From the NCBI RefSeq assembly GCF_040496035.1, contig NZ_JBEPJZ010000001.1, positions 992,001 through 1,056,000 on the forward strand: a stretch of DNA of 64,000 nt. The letters are read 5' to 3'. The stretch is from Agromyces sp. SYSU T00194. GTDB taxonomy: Bacteria; Actinomycetota; Actinomycetes; Actinomycetales; Microbacteriaceae. Positions 52,592 through 61,895 of the stretch are shown here, piece by piece. Made by a program: the position numbers and the translations under genes. Each line of letters starts with the position of its first letter. Position 1 is the first letter of the stretch. A model generated the notes under the pieces. It had not been told where the DNA came from and ran no database searches. It saw nothing but the letters and a program-made list of their open reading frames with translations.

Positions 52592-52627
52592 ACGAAGGGC
52601 CGCCCCGAGATCGGGACGGCCCTTCGT
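52592..52627 (-). terminator. Hairpin terminator of the rpmB-rpmG-rpsN operon
   Basis: Outer arms ACGAAGGGCCG (52592-52602) and CGGCCCTTCGT (52617-52627) pair perfectly, with an inner CCCG-AGAT-CGGG stem. It lies 15 nt downstream of the rpsN stop. Confidence 0.85.
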
Positions 52628-52642
52628 GGATGCGTGGAGTGG

Positions 52643-52948
52643 TTACCAGCTCGACTTGGTGATGCCGGGCAGCTCGCCACGGTGCGCCATGTCGCGGAAG
52701 CGCACGCGCGAGATGCCGAACTTCGTCAGCACGCCGCGGGGGCGGCCGTCGATGGCGTCACGCGAACGCACGCGCACCGGCGAGGCGTTGCGGGGGAGCT
52801 TCTGCAGGCCGACGCGGGCGGCCTCGCGGGCCTCGTCGGTCGCGTTCGGGTCGACGAGCGTCTTCTTCAGCTCGGCGCGCTTCTCGGCGTACCGGTCGAC
52901 GATCACCTTGCGCTGCTCGTTGCGCGCGATCTTGCTCTTCTTGGCCAT
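52643..52948 (-). CDS. rpsN: 30S ribosomal protein S14 (zinc-free type)
   Basis: A 101-residue S14. '[20 protein letters not shown]' and the C-terminal '[34 protein letters not shown]'-like end are diagnostic. It has no cysteines, so it is the long, zinc-independent form; Zn-type S14 is ~61 residues with two CXXC pairs. It follows rpmG after 3 nt. In several actinobacteria such zinc-free paralogues are induced by zinc starvation through Zur; no Zur box is seen upstream here. Confidence 0.95.
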   Translation of the reverse strand: MAKKSKIARNEQRKVIVDRYAEKRAELKKTLVDPNATDEAREAARVGLQKLPRNASPVRVRSRDAIDGRPRGVLTKFGISRVRFRDMAHRGELPGITKSSW

Positions 52949-52951
52949 TGT

Positions 52952-53119
52952 CTAGCGCTCCTCTCGGAAGTCGACGTGCTTGCGCACCACGGGGTCGTAC
53001 TTCTTGAGCACGAGGCGGTCGGGGTTGTTGCGACGGTTCTTGCGGGTCACGTAGGTGTAGCCGGTGCCCGCGGTCGAACGAAGCTTGATGATGGGACGGA
53101 TGTCCTGCTGCTTGGCCAT
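52952..53119 (-). CDS. rpmG: 50S ribosomal protein L33 (zinc-free type)
   Basis: A 55-residue L33: [13 protein letters not shown], then '[22 protein letters not shown]' and '[18 protein letters not shown]'. No cysteine is present, so it lacks the usual zinc-ribbon CXXC pairs. Its ATG overlaps the rpmB stop as TAATG, and rpsN follows 3 nt after its TAG. It is too short for many gene finders. Role: 50S subunit protein near the E site. Confidence 0.95.
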   Translation of the reverse strand: MAKQQDIRPIIKLRSTAGTGYTYVTRKNRRNNPDRLVLKKYDPVVRKHVDFREER

Positions 53120-53355
53120 TAGAGCTTCACCCCACGAGCCTGGATGTCCTTGACGACGGCCTCGATGCCACGAGCGTCGATCACCTTGATGCCCTTGGCG
53201 GACACGTTCAGGGTGACGTTACGACGCAGCGACGGCACGTAGTACGTCTTCTTCTGCACGTTCGGGTCGAAGCGGCGCTTCGTCCGGCGGTGCGAGTGCG
53301 AGATGTTGTGGCCGAAGCCGGGAACGGCTCCGGTCACCTGGCACACTGCTGCCAT
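53119..53355 (-). CDS. rpmB: 50S ribosomal protein L28 (single-cysteine type)
   Basis: A 78-residue L28: '[34 protein letters not shown]' then '[24 protein letters not shown]'. Only Cys5 is present, so no zinc-binding CXXC set. First gene of the rpmB-rpmG-rpsN operon. The leader contains a 7-bp hairpin GAGGGGC-GGAT-GCCCCTC (53375-53392) just upstream of the ribosome site, and a -10-like TATTCT on the minus strand at 53502-53507. Confidence 0.95.
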   Translation of the reverse strand: MAAVCQVTGAVPGFGHNISHSHRRTKRRFDPNVQKKTYYVPSLRRNVTLNVSAKGIKVIDARGIEAVVKDIQARGVKL

Positions 53356-53374
53356 TGGTCTTTCCTCCAATACC

Positions 53375-53392
53375 GAGGGGCGGATGCCCCTC
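53375..53392 (-). promoter_or_regulatory. Leader hairpin of the rpmB operon
   Basis: GAGGGGC and GCCCCTC pair perfectly with a GGAT loop, 20 nt upstream of ATG 53355. It is a possible autoregulatory or attenuation structure. No TGATAATGATT-like Zur box is visible between 53356 and 53561. Confidence 0.4.
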
Positions 53393-53561
53393 CCAAGGTC
53401 TCTTGTCTGCTGACGCACCCCGCCGAACGCACACGACGGATCGCATGGATTCGAGGGGGAGTGTCGCGGTCTGGGCAGTGGAAGTACCCAGCCAACGAGC
53501 CAGAATACCAGACCGGCCGGTCACGGCCGAATCGTGGTCCGTCGTCGGGCGACCGAGGGGC

Positions 53562-54959
53562 TCAGTGGTGGAACGCCGAGCGGTTGCCGGTGTCGGGCAT
53601 CGGCGTCTGCAGCTGCTCGAGGTACTCGGTCGCCGTGCGGATGTCGTCGAGAAGCTCGTCGGCGAGGTCCATCGTGAGTCCGTTGCGCACGACGATGCGC
53701 TGCACCGTGACATCCGCGAGGTCGTCGGGCATCGGGTACGCCGGCACCAACCAGCCCTTCATGCGCAGGCGGTCCTGCAGGTCGTAGAGGGTCCAGTTGT
53801 GGCTGGCCTCGTCCTTCAGGCGCCAGGCGAAGACCGGGATGTCGCTGCCGTCGTTCCACAGCGCGAACGGGCCGAGCGCCGCGATGCCCGCCGAGAGGTA
53901 CTTCGCCACGTTCTGCGAGTCCTGCTGCACGGCGCGGTACCCCTCGCGGCCGAGCCGCAGGAACATGAAGTACTGGAGCAGGATCGGCGCGCCCGGCCGC
54001 GAGAAGTTGAGTGCGAGCGTGGGCATCGACCCGCCGAGGTAGCTCACCTCGAAGATGAGCTCCTCGGGCAGCAGGTCGCGGGTGCGCCAGACGACCCAGC
54101 CGACTCCGGGGTAGACGAGCCCGTACTTGTGGCCGGACGTGTTGATGGAGTGCACCCGCTCGAGCCGGAAGTCCCACACGATGTCGGGCTGGATGAACGG
54201 CGCGACCATGCCGCCCGAGGCCCCGTCGACGTGGATCGGCACGTCGAGGCCGGTCTCGGCCTCCAGCGCGTCGAGCGCCGCCGCGATCTCCTGCACGGGC
54301 TCGTACGCACCCGTGTAGGTCACGCCCATGATGGCGACCACGCCGATCGTGTGCTCGTCCACGTAGTCGGCCACCTGGCTGCCGTCGAGGCACGGATGCT
54401 CCTCGCTGATCGGCACCAGCCGCATCTCGACCTCGAAGTAGTTGCAGAACTTCTCCCAGCACACCTGCACGGCGCTCGACATGACGAGGTTCGGCCGCTC
54501 GGTCGACTTCCCGGCGGCGCGGCGGGCCTGCTGCCAGCGGCGCTTCATCGCCAGCCCGCCGAGCATCGCCCCCTCCGACGACCCGATCGTCGACGTGCCG
54601 ATCGTGTGCTTCGGGTCGGGCGCGTTCCAGAGCCCGGCGAGCATCTTCCAGCAGTGCTCCTCGATGGCCGCGGTGCGCGGGTACTCGTCCTTGTCGACCA
54701 TGTTCTTGTCGGCGGCGTCGACGTAGAGCTTGCGCGACTCGTCGTTCATCCAGGTGCCGACGAAGGTCGCGAGGTTCAGCCGCGCGTTGCCGTCGAGCAT
54801 GATCTCGTCGTGCACGATCTGGTACGCCGTCTGCGGCAGCTCCTCGTGCTGCGGGAAGACGTCGTGGTCGGAGATCGTCGACTCCCCCGGCCGGAGGAAC
54901 CGCGGCTCCAGCAGTCCGGACGTCTGCTCGGCGGAGCGAGTGGTGCGCTGGTCGGTCAT
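53562..54959 (-). CDS. gadB: Glutamate decarboxylase (PLP-dependent)
   Basis: A 465-residue group II decarboxylase. Signatures: 'TIGTSTIGSSEGAMLGGLAMK', 'VDGASGGMVAPF' (PLP-binding Asp) and 'HSINTSGHKYGLVYPGVGW', whose Lys carries the PLP. The N-terminal 'LNLATFVGTWM' and the C-terminal His-His match GadB, which converts glutamate to GABA with proton consumption in acid stress. No GadC antiporter is adjacent. GGAGGGGGGA precedes ATG 54959, and TAGGGT about 50 nt upstream on the minus strand is a possible -10. Confidence 0.94.
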   Translation of the reverse strand: MTDQRTTRSAEQTSGLLEPRFLRPGESTISDHDVFPQHEELPQTAYQIVHDEIMLDGNARLNLATFVGTWMNDESRKLYVDAADKNMVDKDEYPRTAAIEEHCWKMLAGLWNAPDPKHTIGTSTIGSSEGAMLGGLAMKRRWQQARRAAGKSTERPNLVMSSAVQVCWEKFCNYFEVEMRLVPISEEHPCLDGSQVADYVDEHTIGVVAIMGVTYTGAYEPVQEIAAALDALEAETGLDVPIHVDGASGGMVAPFIQPDIVWDFRLERVHSINTSGHKYGLVYPGVGWVVWRTRDLLPEELIFEVSYLGGSMPTLALNFSRPGAPILLQYFMFLRLGREGYRAVQQDSQNVAKYLSAGIAALGPFALWNDGSDIPVFAWRLKDEASHNWTLYDLQDRLRMKGWLVPAYPMPDDLADVTVQRIVVRNGLTMDLADELLDDIRTATEYLEQLQTPMPDTGNRSAFHH

Positions 54960-55074
54960 CGGAGTCCCCCCTCCGGCCGTGGGCCCCCGCCCCGGCTCCC
55001 GCCGCCGACCCTACTCCCGCCGCCGCCGCGCCCGCACCCCCCGGTCCGGCTGATCGGGTGCCGCCCCGGACGCA

Positions 55075-55112
55075 CGGATGCCGCGGGCAGCACTCGCGGC
55101 CCGCGGCATCCG
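55075..55112 (-). terminator. Hairpin terminator of the glycine-betaine operon
   Basis: CGGATGCCGCGGG (55075-55087) and CCCGCGGCATCCG (55100-55112) pair perfectly over 13 nt with a 12-nt loop, 53 nt after the binding-protein stop (minus strand). Confidence 0.75.
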
Positions 55113-55165
55113 ATCAGGTGGTGAACCGGTGCGGCGCATCACGCGCCGTCCGGGTCAGCCGATCC

Positions 55166-56065
55166 TCACTGGGTGAGGGAGTCGACCCACTCCTGGTTCT
55201 CCGACATCCAGTCGGCCACGATGGGGCCGTAGTCGTCGGTGTCGTTCTCGTTGAACATGACGTTCTCGAGGGAGTAGAGCAGCTCGCTGTCCATCGAGAA
55301 GTTCGAGAGCCAGCCGGCGACCTCGGGGAACTCGTCCTCGAAGTCGGCCTTGGCGTAGGCGTGGATGCCCTCGGCGGTGCCCAGGGTGCCCTCGGGGTCC
55401 TCGAGGTCCTTGATCGGGAACGCGTCGTAGGCCCAGTGCGGACGCCACAGGGTCACGGCGATGTTCTCGCCCGCGTCGGTGGCCGCGGTCAGCTCGGCGA
55501 GCATGGCCGGGGTCGACGAGGTCAGGAACTCCATGTCCTCGAGGCCGTAGGTCGGGATGACCGAGTCCTCGGTGGCGGCGGTGAGGCCGGCGCCGGGCTC
55601 GATGCCGACGATGCGGTTGCCGAACGCGTCCGCGTTCTCGGCGAGCTCGGCGAGCGAGTCGATCGGGGCGTCCTCGTTCACCGCGATGGTGAGGGCCGCC
55701 TCCTCGTTCCAGGCGCCGAGGTCGGCGATGTCGTCGCCGTACTCCTCGATGTACGAGGCGTGCGTCTGCGGCAGCCAGACGTCGAAGGTGGCGTCGTAGT
55801 CGCCGGTCGAGAGGCCCGAGAAGACCGGGGCGACGTCGGCGTACTCGAGGGTGACGTCGTAGCCCTGCTCGGTGAGGATCGCGTTCCAGAGCTCGCTGGC
55901 CGCGATGCCCTCGTCCCAGCCGTTGAAGACGGCGATGGTGATCTCCTGCGATGCGGCGTCGTCGCTGCCGCTGTCCGCGCTGTCGCCGTCGGAGGCGCAG
56001 CCGGCGAGCACGAGGCTCGCGGCGGCACCGAGGGCGAGTGCGCCGGTGAGGTGTCGCTTGTTCAT
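55166..56065 (-). CDS. Glycine betaine/proline-type ABC transporter substrate-binding lipoprotein
   Basis: A 299-residue lipoprotein with lipobox LAGC (Cys23). The mature protein resembles OpuAC/ProX: 'ITIAVFNGWDEGIAASELWNAIL', 'DVWLPQTHASYIEEYGDDI', 'RIVGIEPGAGLTAATED' and 'VTLWRPHWAYDAFPIKDLEDP'. Trp residues in GWDEG, VWLP and RPHWAY could build the aromatic cage that holds a quaternary ammonium ligand. It is the last gene of its operon, separated from the permease by 169 nt with two hairpins. AGGAAAGGAA precedes the ATG. Confidence 0.88.
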   Translation of the reverse strand: MNKRHLTGALALGAAASLVLAGCASDGDSADSGSDDAASQEITIAVFNGWDEGIAASELWNAILTEQGYDVTLEYADVAPVFSGLSTGDYDATFDVWLPQTHASYIEEYGDDIADLGAWNEEAALTIAVNEDAPIDSLAELAENADAFGNRIVGIEPGAGLTAATEDSVIPTYGLEDMEFLTSSTPAMLAELTAATDAGENIAVTLWRPHWAYDAFPIKDLEDPEGTLGTAEGIHAYAKADFEDEFPEVAGWLSNFSMDSELLYSLENVMFNENDTDDYGPIVADWMSENQEWVDSLTQ

Positions 56066-56135
56066 GGTGTTCCTTTCCTCCCGCGTGCTGTGGGTACGCG
56101 GGTGTTGGGGATCCGGGCGGGTACGCACGGATGGT

Positions 56136-56208
56136 GGACGGGCGGCCTCGACGCTCGTGGCGTCGCGGGCCGCCGTCCGGTCCGATCCGGCCGGACGGGT
56201 CCGGCCGG
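56136..56208 (-). terminator. Two intercistronic hairpins before the betaine-binding protein
   Basis: Hairpin one (56136-56178) pairs GGACGGGCGGCC with GGCCGCCGTCC with a single bulged G, with an inner CGACGC/GCGTCG stem. Hairpin two (56187-56208) pairs CCGGCCGGA with TCCGGCCGG around CGGG. They separate permease stop (56235) and binding-protein start (56065). Confidence 0.6.
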
Positions 56209-56234
56209 TGGTCTCTGTGGGGATGTGAGTGGGG

Positions 56235-57161
56235 TCAGGCGGGGGCGCCGGCGGTGGCCGGTGCGGGCTCCTCGGATGCTGCGGCGGGCGCCTCGCCGGA
56301 GGCATCCGCCTTCGGCTTCGACCGCTTGCGGCGACGCAGGCCGCCGCCGAACGCACCGGTGATGCGGTCGAGGATGACCGCGAGGATCACGACCGACAGG
56401 CCCGCCTCGAAGCCGAGCGCCACGTCGATGCGGTTCAGGCTCGCCACGACGTCGCCGCCGAGGCCGCCCGCGCCGACCATGCCCGCGATGACGACCATCG
56501 AGAGCGAGAGCATGATGACCTGGTTGACGCCCGCCATGATCGACGGCATCGCCAGCGGCAGCTGGATCTGGCGCAGGATGCGGCCGGGCGACGAGCCGAA
56601 CGCCTGGCCGGCCTCGACCACCTCGGAGTCGACCCCGCGGATGCCGAGCTCGGTGAGCCGCACGCCGGGCGCCATCGCGAACACGATCGTCGCGACGATG
56701 CCGGGCACGACGCCGACGCGGAACAGGATGAGCGCGGGGATCAGGTAGACGAAGGCGGGCATCGTCTGCATGAAGTCGAGGATCGGCTTGATGACCTTCG
56801 AGGCGAGGTCGCTGCGCGCCGCGAGGATGCCGACGGGGATCGCGATCACGACGGCGATCGCCGACGCGACGAGCACGAGCGCCAGGGTGTCCATGGCGTT
56901 CTCCCACTGGTCGACGCCCAGGATCACGAGGAGGCCGACCGCGGAGCCGACCGCGAGCTTCCAGCCGCGGGCCCACCAGGCGAGCGCCGCGACGAGCACG
57001 ATGATCGCCCAGAACGGCGGGGTGGAGAGCACCCAGTCGACGCCGTCGTAGAAGCCGAGGAAGACGGCGCGCACGACCGCGAAGAAGCCGGAGAGGGCCT
57101 CGGTCAGGACGTCGATGAAGTCCTCGACCCACTGGCCGAGGGGGAGGCGGAACTCGTTCAC
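56235..57161 (-). CDS. Glycine betaine/proline-type ABC transporter permease
   Basis: A 308-residue membrane protein with six to eight helices. 'LDFMQTMPAFVYLIPALILF' and the EAA-type loop 'EVVEAGQAFGSSPGRILRQIQLPLAMPSIMAGVNQVIMLSLSM' (in segments) are the ProW/OpuAB signature. The C-terminal ~50 residues are basic then Ala/Glu/Pro-rich and cytoplasmic. Start is GTG 57161, overlapping the ATPase stop by 4 nt. It imports osmoprotectants together with its neighbours. Confidence 0.9.
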   Translation of the reverse strand: MNEFRLPLGQWVEDFIDVLTEALSGFFAVVRAVFLGFYDGVDWVLSTPPFWAIIVLVAALAWWARGWKLAVGSAVGLLVILGVDQWENAMDTLALVLVASAIAVVIAIPVGILAARSDLASKVIKPILDFMQTMPAFVYLIPALILFRVGVVPGIVATIVFAMAPGVRLTELGIRGVDSEVVEAGQAFGSSPGRILRQIQLPLAMPSIMAGVNQVIMLSLSMVVIAGMVGAGGLGGDVVASLNRIDVALGFEAGLSVVILAVILDRITGAFGGGLRRRKRSKPKADASGEAPAAASEEPAPATAGAPA

Positions 57162-58561
57162 GCGGGGCTCCTCTCGCTCGCGGCATCCGATTCGTCGATG
57201 TCGTCGACGGCGGGGGCGGATGCCTCGTGCGCGCCGCCGTCGCCGTTGCCGTCGGCCGTGCCGTGCAGCGTCTCGGTGAAGACGTCGATCGGGATGGTCG
57301 TGTGGGGCAGCTCGATGACCGGCTGGGCACCGGTGTCGCTCGAGACGTTGCCGAGCGCGGCGAGCAGCGTGACCCGGGGCACGACGCCGACCAGGCGCTG
57401 CTGGTCGTCGACGACGGCGATCGGCAGGTCGGACTCGACCGACGTGCCGAGCAGCTCGGAGAGCAGCTCGTCGGGGCCGACCACGGGGTAGTCGTCGCTG
57501 ATGGCCGAGTCGAGGCTGGTGACGCCGTCGCGCACGAGCTTCAGCACCTCGCGGTCGCGGACGATGCCGAGCAGGCGCCGCCCGCCCCCCACGACGTAGA
57601 CGACCGAGGTCTGCAGGTCGCGCATGATGCGCAGGGCGTGGCGCGGGCCGGCCGACGCGCTCATGACGGCGCGTGCCTGCTCCATGACGTTGGACGCGGT
57701 CAGCACGCGGGCCCGGTCGACGTCCTGCACGAACTGCGCGACGTAGTCGTCGGCGGGGTCGGTGAGGATCTCCTCGGCGGTGCCGAGCTGCACGATGCGA
57801 CCGTCGCGCATGACGGCGATGCGGTCGCCGAGGAACATCGCCTCGTTGAGGTCGTGGGTGATGAAGACGATCGTCTTGCCGAGCTCCTGCTGCAGCTCGA
57901 TGAGCTGCTCCTGCATCTCGCGGCGGATCAGCGGGTCGAGCGCCGAGAAGGCCTCGTCCATGAGCAGGATGTCGGTGTCGGCGGCGAGGGCGCGGGCGAG
58001 GCCGACGCGCTGCTTCATGCCGCCGGAGAGCTCGCCGGGGAGCTTGTCCTCCCAGCCGCCGAGGCCCACGCGCTCGAGCACGGTGCGCGCCCGCTCGGTG
58101 CGCTCGGCGAGCGACACGCCCTGCACTTCGAGGGCGTAGGCGGCGTTGTCGAGCACCGTGCGGTGCGGCAGCAGGGCGAAGTGCTGGAAGACCATGGAGA
58201 TGCGGCGCCGGCGCACGTCGCGGAGGCGCTTCGGCGAGATGCCCGTGATCTCCTCCCCCGACACCGTGATGGTGCCGGCGGTGGGCTCGAGCAGGCCGTT
58301 GAGCGTGCGGATCAGGGTGGACTTGCCGGAGCCCGAGAGCCCCATGACCACGAAGATCTCGCCGCGGCGCACGGCGAAGTCGGCGTCGATGACCGCGGCG
58401 GTGCCGAGGCCCGCGAGCTCGTCGCGGGTGGCGCCGTCGCGGAGGCGCTGCACGGCCTCGCCGGCGCGGCGGCCGAAGAACTTGTAGAGCCCGCGCACCT
58501 CGAGGGCGGGCGCGTCGGGCTCGCCGGGAGGGGTCGCGATCGGGGCAGGGGGTTGCGTCAC
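57158..58561 (-). CDS. Glycine betaine/proline-type ABC transporter ATPase with CBS-like tail
   Basis: A 467-residue ATPase: Walker A 'GLSGSGKST', 'MVFQHFALLPHRTVLDNAAY' (Q-loop), signature 'LSGGMKQRVGLARAL', Walker B 'ILLMDEAFSALDPLIRREMQ' and 'FITHDLNEA'. Residues ~285-410 are two CBS-like repeats ('VVYVVGGGRRLLGIVRDREV', 'LPIAVVDDQQRLVGVVPR'), as in OpuAA, where CBS domains sense ionic strength. A Glu/Asp/Ala-rich tail follows. Start is GTG 58561 with GGAGA 6 nt upstream. First gene of the operon. Confidence 0.9.
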   Translation of the reverse strand: MTQPPAPIATPPGEPDAPALEVRGLYKFFGRRAGEAVQRLRDGATRDELAGLGTAAVIDADFAVRRGEIFVVMGLSGSGKSTLIRTLNGLLEPTAGTITVSGEEITGISPKRLRDVRRRRISMVFQHFALLPHRTVLDNAAYALEVQGVSLAERTERARTVLERVGLGGWEDKLPGELSGGMKQRVGLARALAADTDILLMDEAFSALDPLIRREMQEQLIELQQELGKTIVFITHDLNEAMFLGDRIAVMRDGRIVQLGTAEEILTDPADDYVAQFVQDVDRARVLTASNVMEQARAVMSASAGPRHALRIMRDLQTSVVYVVGGGRRLLGIVRDREVLKLVRDGVTSLDSAISDDYPVVGPDELLSELLGTSVESDLPIAVVDDQQRLVGVVPRVTLLAALGNVSSDTGAQPVIELPHTTIPIDVFTETLHGTADGNGDGGAHEASAPAVDDIDESDAASERSPA

Positions 58562-58943
58562 GTTGCGTCTCCGTGCGCGCCCCTGGCGGCCGGTGATGCT
58601 CGTCGGCTTGAGGGCACGCGTCATTGCTTGCGCCCGGGTCGACGACGTGCGCGACGGCGACTCGAGCGAGTGGAACGCAGACCTGTGCTCCGGGAAGGAA
58701 TCTCGCGAATCTGACGACGTCGCGGACCGCGACCATCTGGGGCGCGGAACGCTGATCGACCGTACGTTCCCGCCGTTCGGTACGGCGGGCCCGCGGGCTG
58801 GGCGGGTGGCCGGGGTGGGCCGCCCCAACCTTAGCGATCCTCAGGCTCAGGGCAAGTCCCGGCGGGCCTCAGGGCGCCCGTCACGCGTGGATCGCGATCC
58901 CTGAGCCCCGTCCGATCACCACCAGCATGCGGATCGTGGAGCG
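58562..58943. other. 382-nt intergenic region between betaine importer and Zur gene
   Basis: I see no gene here. It contains a 12-nt palindrome GGATCGCGATCC (58889-58900) inside the arms CTCAGGG (58868-58874) and CCCTGAG (58899-58905), a likely terminator for the zur operon, and a dyad CCGTAC-N14-GTACGG near 58760-58786 that could be an operator of the importer. No clear promoter hexamers. Confidence 0.4.
58868..58905 (-). terminator. Probable terminator of the zinc-uptake operon
   Basis: CTCAGGG and CCCTGAG pair over 7 nt, with the palindrome GGATCGCGATCC overlapping the right arm. It starts 38 nt after the regulator stop on the minus strand. Confidence 0.45.
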
Positions 58944-59363
58944 TTACGGTTTCGTTACCTGATGCTCGCGCCCCTGCGCCCGCCGGGTGCATTCGGCGCA
59001 CAGGCCGAAGACGTCGACGACGTGCGCGGCCTGGGTGAATCCGTGCTGCGCCGCGACGGACTTCGCCCACTGCTCGACCTCGTCGGCGGCGATCTCCACG
59101 GTGCGGCCGCACGAGCGGCAGATGAGGTGGTGGTGGTGCCCGGTGGTGCTGCACGCGCGGTAGAGCGCTTCGCCCTCCGGCGACTGCAGCGAGTCCGCCT
59201 CCCCCGTGGTCGCCAGGTCGGCCAGCGCCCGGTACACGGTCGCGAGGCCGATCGGCGAGCCTGCCTCGTGCAGGGCGGTGTGCAGCGCCTGCGCGCTGAT
59301 GAAGCCGTCGGTGCGGTCGAGCGCCTCGCGCACGGCCTCGCGTTGCCAGGTCTGCCGCTTCAT
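58944..59363 (-). CDS. zur: Fur-family zinc-uptake regulator (Zur)
   Basis: A 139-residue Fur-family repressor. The N-terminal helix-turn-helix 'GFISAQALHTALHEAGSPIGLATVYRALADL' is followed by a metal-binding part: 'STTGHHHHLICRSCGRTVEI' and 'DVFGLCAECTRRA', giving two CXXC pairs for structural zinc and a run of four His. Start is ATG 59363, overlapping the permease stop by 4 nt, so it is translated with the importer it should repress. The Zur box upstream of the first gene (62947-62963) fits autoregulation. Confidence 0.9.
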   Translation of the reverse strand: MKRQTWQREAVREALDRTDGFISAQALHTALHEAGSPIGLATVYRALADLATTGEADSLQSPEGEALYRACSTTGHHHHLICRSCGRTVEIAADEVEQWAKSVAAQHGFTQAAHVVDVFGLCAECTRRAQGREHQVTKP

Positions 59364-60202
59364 CGCGCGACCACCTCCTCGGCCGTCTCGACCGGCAGGT
59401 GCAGCGATCGCGGGTGCAGGCGGCGCGCACCGCGGGCGACCAGGGCGAGCAGGAAGAATGCGCACGCGGCGAGCGCGATCGCCGGCCCCGCTGCGACGCC
59501 CCACTCGCGTGACACGAGCAGGCCGATCACCCCCGACGCAGCGCCGATCAGCGGTGCCGTCACCACGATGAGCCCGACCGTCGGCATGAGCAGCCGTGCG
59601 GCCGCGGCGGGCGCCGCGATCAGCGCGATCGCGAGGATCGCCCCCACCGCGGGCAGCGACGAGACGACGGTGGCGGCGACGAGGGCGAGCACCAGGAGTT
59701 CCATGGGCCAGCCACGGTACCCCGCCGCCCGGTACCCGACGGGGTCGAACGTGGAGAAGACGAGCTCCTTGCCGAACGCGGCGAACGCGGCGACGGCGAT
59801 CACGAGCACGGTCGCCGACAGCACGAGGTCCGCCTCGCTCACCGTCAGGACCGACCCGATCAGGAACGCCTCCGCGCGCACGGGCAGGTCGGGGAGCACC
59901 GCCTGCAGGATCGCGCCGAGCGCGAATCCGGCGGTGAGGACGATGCCCGCGGCGACCTGCGCGCCCTGCGAGCGCATCCGGGAGACGAGCAGCATCACGC
60001 CGACGAGGGCGACCGACGCCACGGCCGCGCCGAGCGGTACCGCCACGCCGAGCGCCGCCGCGGCGACGGCCCCCGGGAACGTGCCGTGGGTGAGGGCCTG
60101 TGCGAAGAAGACGCGGCGGCGGAGCACGACGACCGACCCGACGAGGCCCGAGACCGCGCCGATGACGACGACGGCGACGAGGGCGCGCTCGAAGTAGCTC
60201 AT
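59360..60202 (-). CDS. Metal (zinc-type) ABC transporter permease 2
   Basis: A 280-residue permease of the ZnuB/TroC family with about eight helices: '[25 protein letters not shown]', '[15 protein letters not shown]', '[19 protein letters not shown]'. Start is ATG 60202 by ATGA overlap with permease 1. Two different permeases in one operon suggest a heterodimeric channel, as in TroCD/MntCD importers. Confidence 0.9.
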   Translation of the reverse strand: MSYFERALVAVVVIGAVSGLVGSVVVLRRRVFFAQALTHGTFPGAVAAAALGVAVPLGAAVASVALVGVMLLVSRMRSQGAQVAAGIVLTAGFALGAILQAVLPDLPVRAEAFLIGSVLTVSEADLVLSATVLVIAVAAFAAFGKELVFSTFDPVGYRAAGYRGWPMELLVLALVAATVVSSLPAVGAILAIALIAAPAAAARLLMPTVGLIVVTAPLIGAASGVIGLLVSREWGVAAGPAIALAACAFFLLALVARGARRLHPRSLHLPVETAEEVVAR

Positions 60203-61110
60203 GCCGTCACTCCCCCGGTGCGCTCCCGCCCCGGCGCCGCGACGTCCCGCGTCCGCCGGGCGCGGACGCCGTCGACGGCGAGCCGTCCCACGAGGGCGAT
60301 CGCGTAGCCCAGTACGAAGACCGCCACCACGGTCGCGCCGCCCGGCAGGTCGACACCGGTGCCGACCGAGATGCCGAAGCCCGCGGAGAGGCCGAGCCAC
60401 GACGCCAGCGCCGCGAAGGCCCCGGCGATCGGGAAGAGCGCGAGCAGGCTCGTCGTCGCGAGTCGCGCCACCGCGCCGGGGACGATGAGCACGGCCAGCA
60501 CGAGCAGGCTGCCGACGGTGCTCGACGCGGCGACGACCACGAGTGCGATGGCGACGTTGAGCACGAGGTCGGTGGCCAGCGGACGCACGCCCGCGGCCTC
60601 GCTGCCGGCCGGATCGAACGCCCGGAACAGCTGGCGCGACCTGGTGCCCCAGGCCAGCGCGAGCGCGACGGCGCAGATCACGAGCAGCAGCGGCAGCGTC
60701 GCCGCGTCGATGGTGAGCAGCCGACCGAACAGCAGCGTCTCGAGCTGGCCGGCGAAGTCGGAGCCGCCCGAGACGACGATGACGCCCACGCTGAACGCGC
60801 CCGTGAGCACGATGGCGATCGCCGAGTCGGATGCCACGCCGGCCCGTGCGACGAGGGTGAGCGCGATCGCCGCGACGACCGCGGCGATCGTCGCACCGAC
60901 GACGAGCCCGGGCTCGCCGCCGGCGACGAAGCCGATCGCGAGCCCCGGGAAGACCGCGTGGGTGAGGCCGTCGCTGATGAATTCCAGCCCCCGCAGGTTC
61001 ACGAGCACGCCGATGAGGCTCGCCACGAGGGCCAGCGCGAGCATCGCGACCAGTGCCCGCGACATGAACGGGAGCGTATATGCCCCGAACAGCATCTGGT
61101 CGATCGTCAT
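60199..61110 (-). CDS. Metal (zinc-type) ABC transporter permease 1
   Basis: A 303-residue permease related to ZnuB: '[26 protein letters not shown]', '[15 protein letters not shown]', '[19 protein letters not shown]'. It carries a longer C-terminal tail than permease 2. It lies 34 nt after the ATPase gene and overlaps permease 2 by 4 nt. Together they should form the membrane channel for the metal delivered by the His-rich lipoprotein. Confidence 0.9.
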   Translation of the reverse strand: MTIDQMLFGAYTLPFMSRALVAMLALALVASLIGVLVNLRGLEFISDGLTHAVFPGLAIGFVAGGEPGLVVGATIAAVVAAIALTLVARAGVASDSAIAIVLTGAFSVGVIVVSGGSDFAGQLETLLFGRLLTIDAATLPLLLVICAVALALAWGTRSRQLFRAFDPAGSEAAGVRPLATDLVLNVAIALVVVAASSTVGSLLVLAVLIVPGAVARLATTSLLALFPIAGAFAALASWLGLSAGFGISVGTGVDLPGGATVVAVFVLGYAIALVGRLAVDGVRARRTRDVAAPGRERTGGVTA

Positions 61111-61144
61111 GGTGCGCTCCCCCGGGCCCGACGGCCGTCCGAGG

Positions 61145-61891
61145 TCACTCCCGGCCCTCGTGATCGGGCACCACGAGGGTGTGCTCGTCCACCTCGACGC
61201 CGACGTCGCCGAAGCAGCGCTGCACGGTCTTGAGCGTGAGCGTCGCGTCCACCGGCCCGCAGGCCAGCTGCGTGCGGTTCAGGAACAGGGCCGTGTCGCA
61301 GGTCTCGCGCGCGAGGTCGAGGTCGTGCGTCGACACGAGCACCGCGATTCCGCGGGACTTCAGGTCGTGGAGGGTCTGCAGCAGGGCATCGCGGTTCGGC
61401 TGGTCGAGGCCGTTGAACGGCTCGTCGAGCAGCAGCAGTCCGGGCTCGCTCGCGAGCGCGCGGGCGAGCAGACCGCGTTGCCGCTGGCCGCCGGACAGGT
61501 CGCCGAAGCGCGCCTTCGACCGGTCGGCCAGGCCGACCGCGTCGAGGGCGTCGGCGACGGCGGCGCGATCGTGTCGTCCGGGCATCCGCAAGAAGCCCAT
61601 CGAACGGTACCGGCCCTGCATGACGACCTGTCGCAGGGTGATCGGGAACTCGGGATCGAGGTCCGCCGTCTGGGGCAGCGAGGCGACGGATGCCTCCAGG
61701 CGCATGCGTCCGCCGACGAGCGGGATGAGGCCGAGGACGCCCTTGAGGACCGTCGACTTCCCCGCGCCGTTCGGCCCGATCAGCGCGACCGCCTCGCCGG
61801 GAGCGACGTCGAGCGTGACGTCGCGCACACCCACGGTGCCGCCGTACGCGAAGGCGGCGTGGTCGAGGTGCAGCACCGGCGAGCTGGTCAT
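61145..61891 (-). CDS. znuC: Metal (zinc-type) ABC transporter ATPase
   Basis: A 248-residue ATPase: Walker A '[12 protein letters not shown]', signature '[15 protein letters not shown]', Walker B '[14 protein letters not shown]' and 'STHDLDLA'. '[24 protein letters not shown]' is typical of MntB/ZnuC ATPases. It is 4 nt after the binding-protein gene and provides the energy for metal uptake. Confidence 0.92.
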   Translation of the reverse strand: MTSSPVLHLDHAAFAYGGTVGVRDVTLDVAPGEAVALIGPNGAGKSTVLKGVLGLIPLVGGRMRLEASVASLPQTADLDPEFPITLRQVVMQGRYRSMGFLRMPGRHDRAAVADALDAVGLADRSKARFGDLSGGQRQRGLLARALASEPGLLLLDEPFNGLDQPNRDALLQTLHDLKSRGIAVLVSTHDLDLARETCDTALFLNRTQLACGPVDATLTLKTVQRCFGDVGVEVDEHTLVVPDHEGRE

Positions 61892-61895
61892 GCGC

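Noticed and set aside
53356..53561. Zur box upstream of rpmB
   Set aside because: I searched both strands for a TGATAATGATTNTCA-like dyad and found none.
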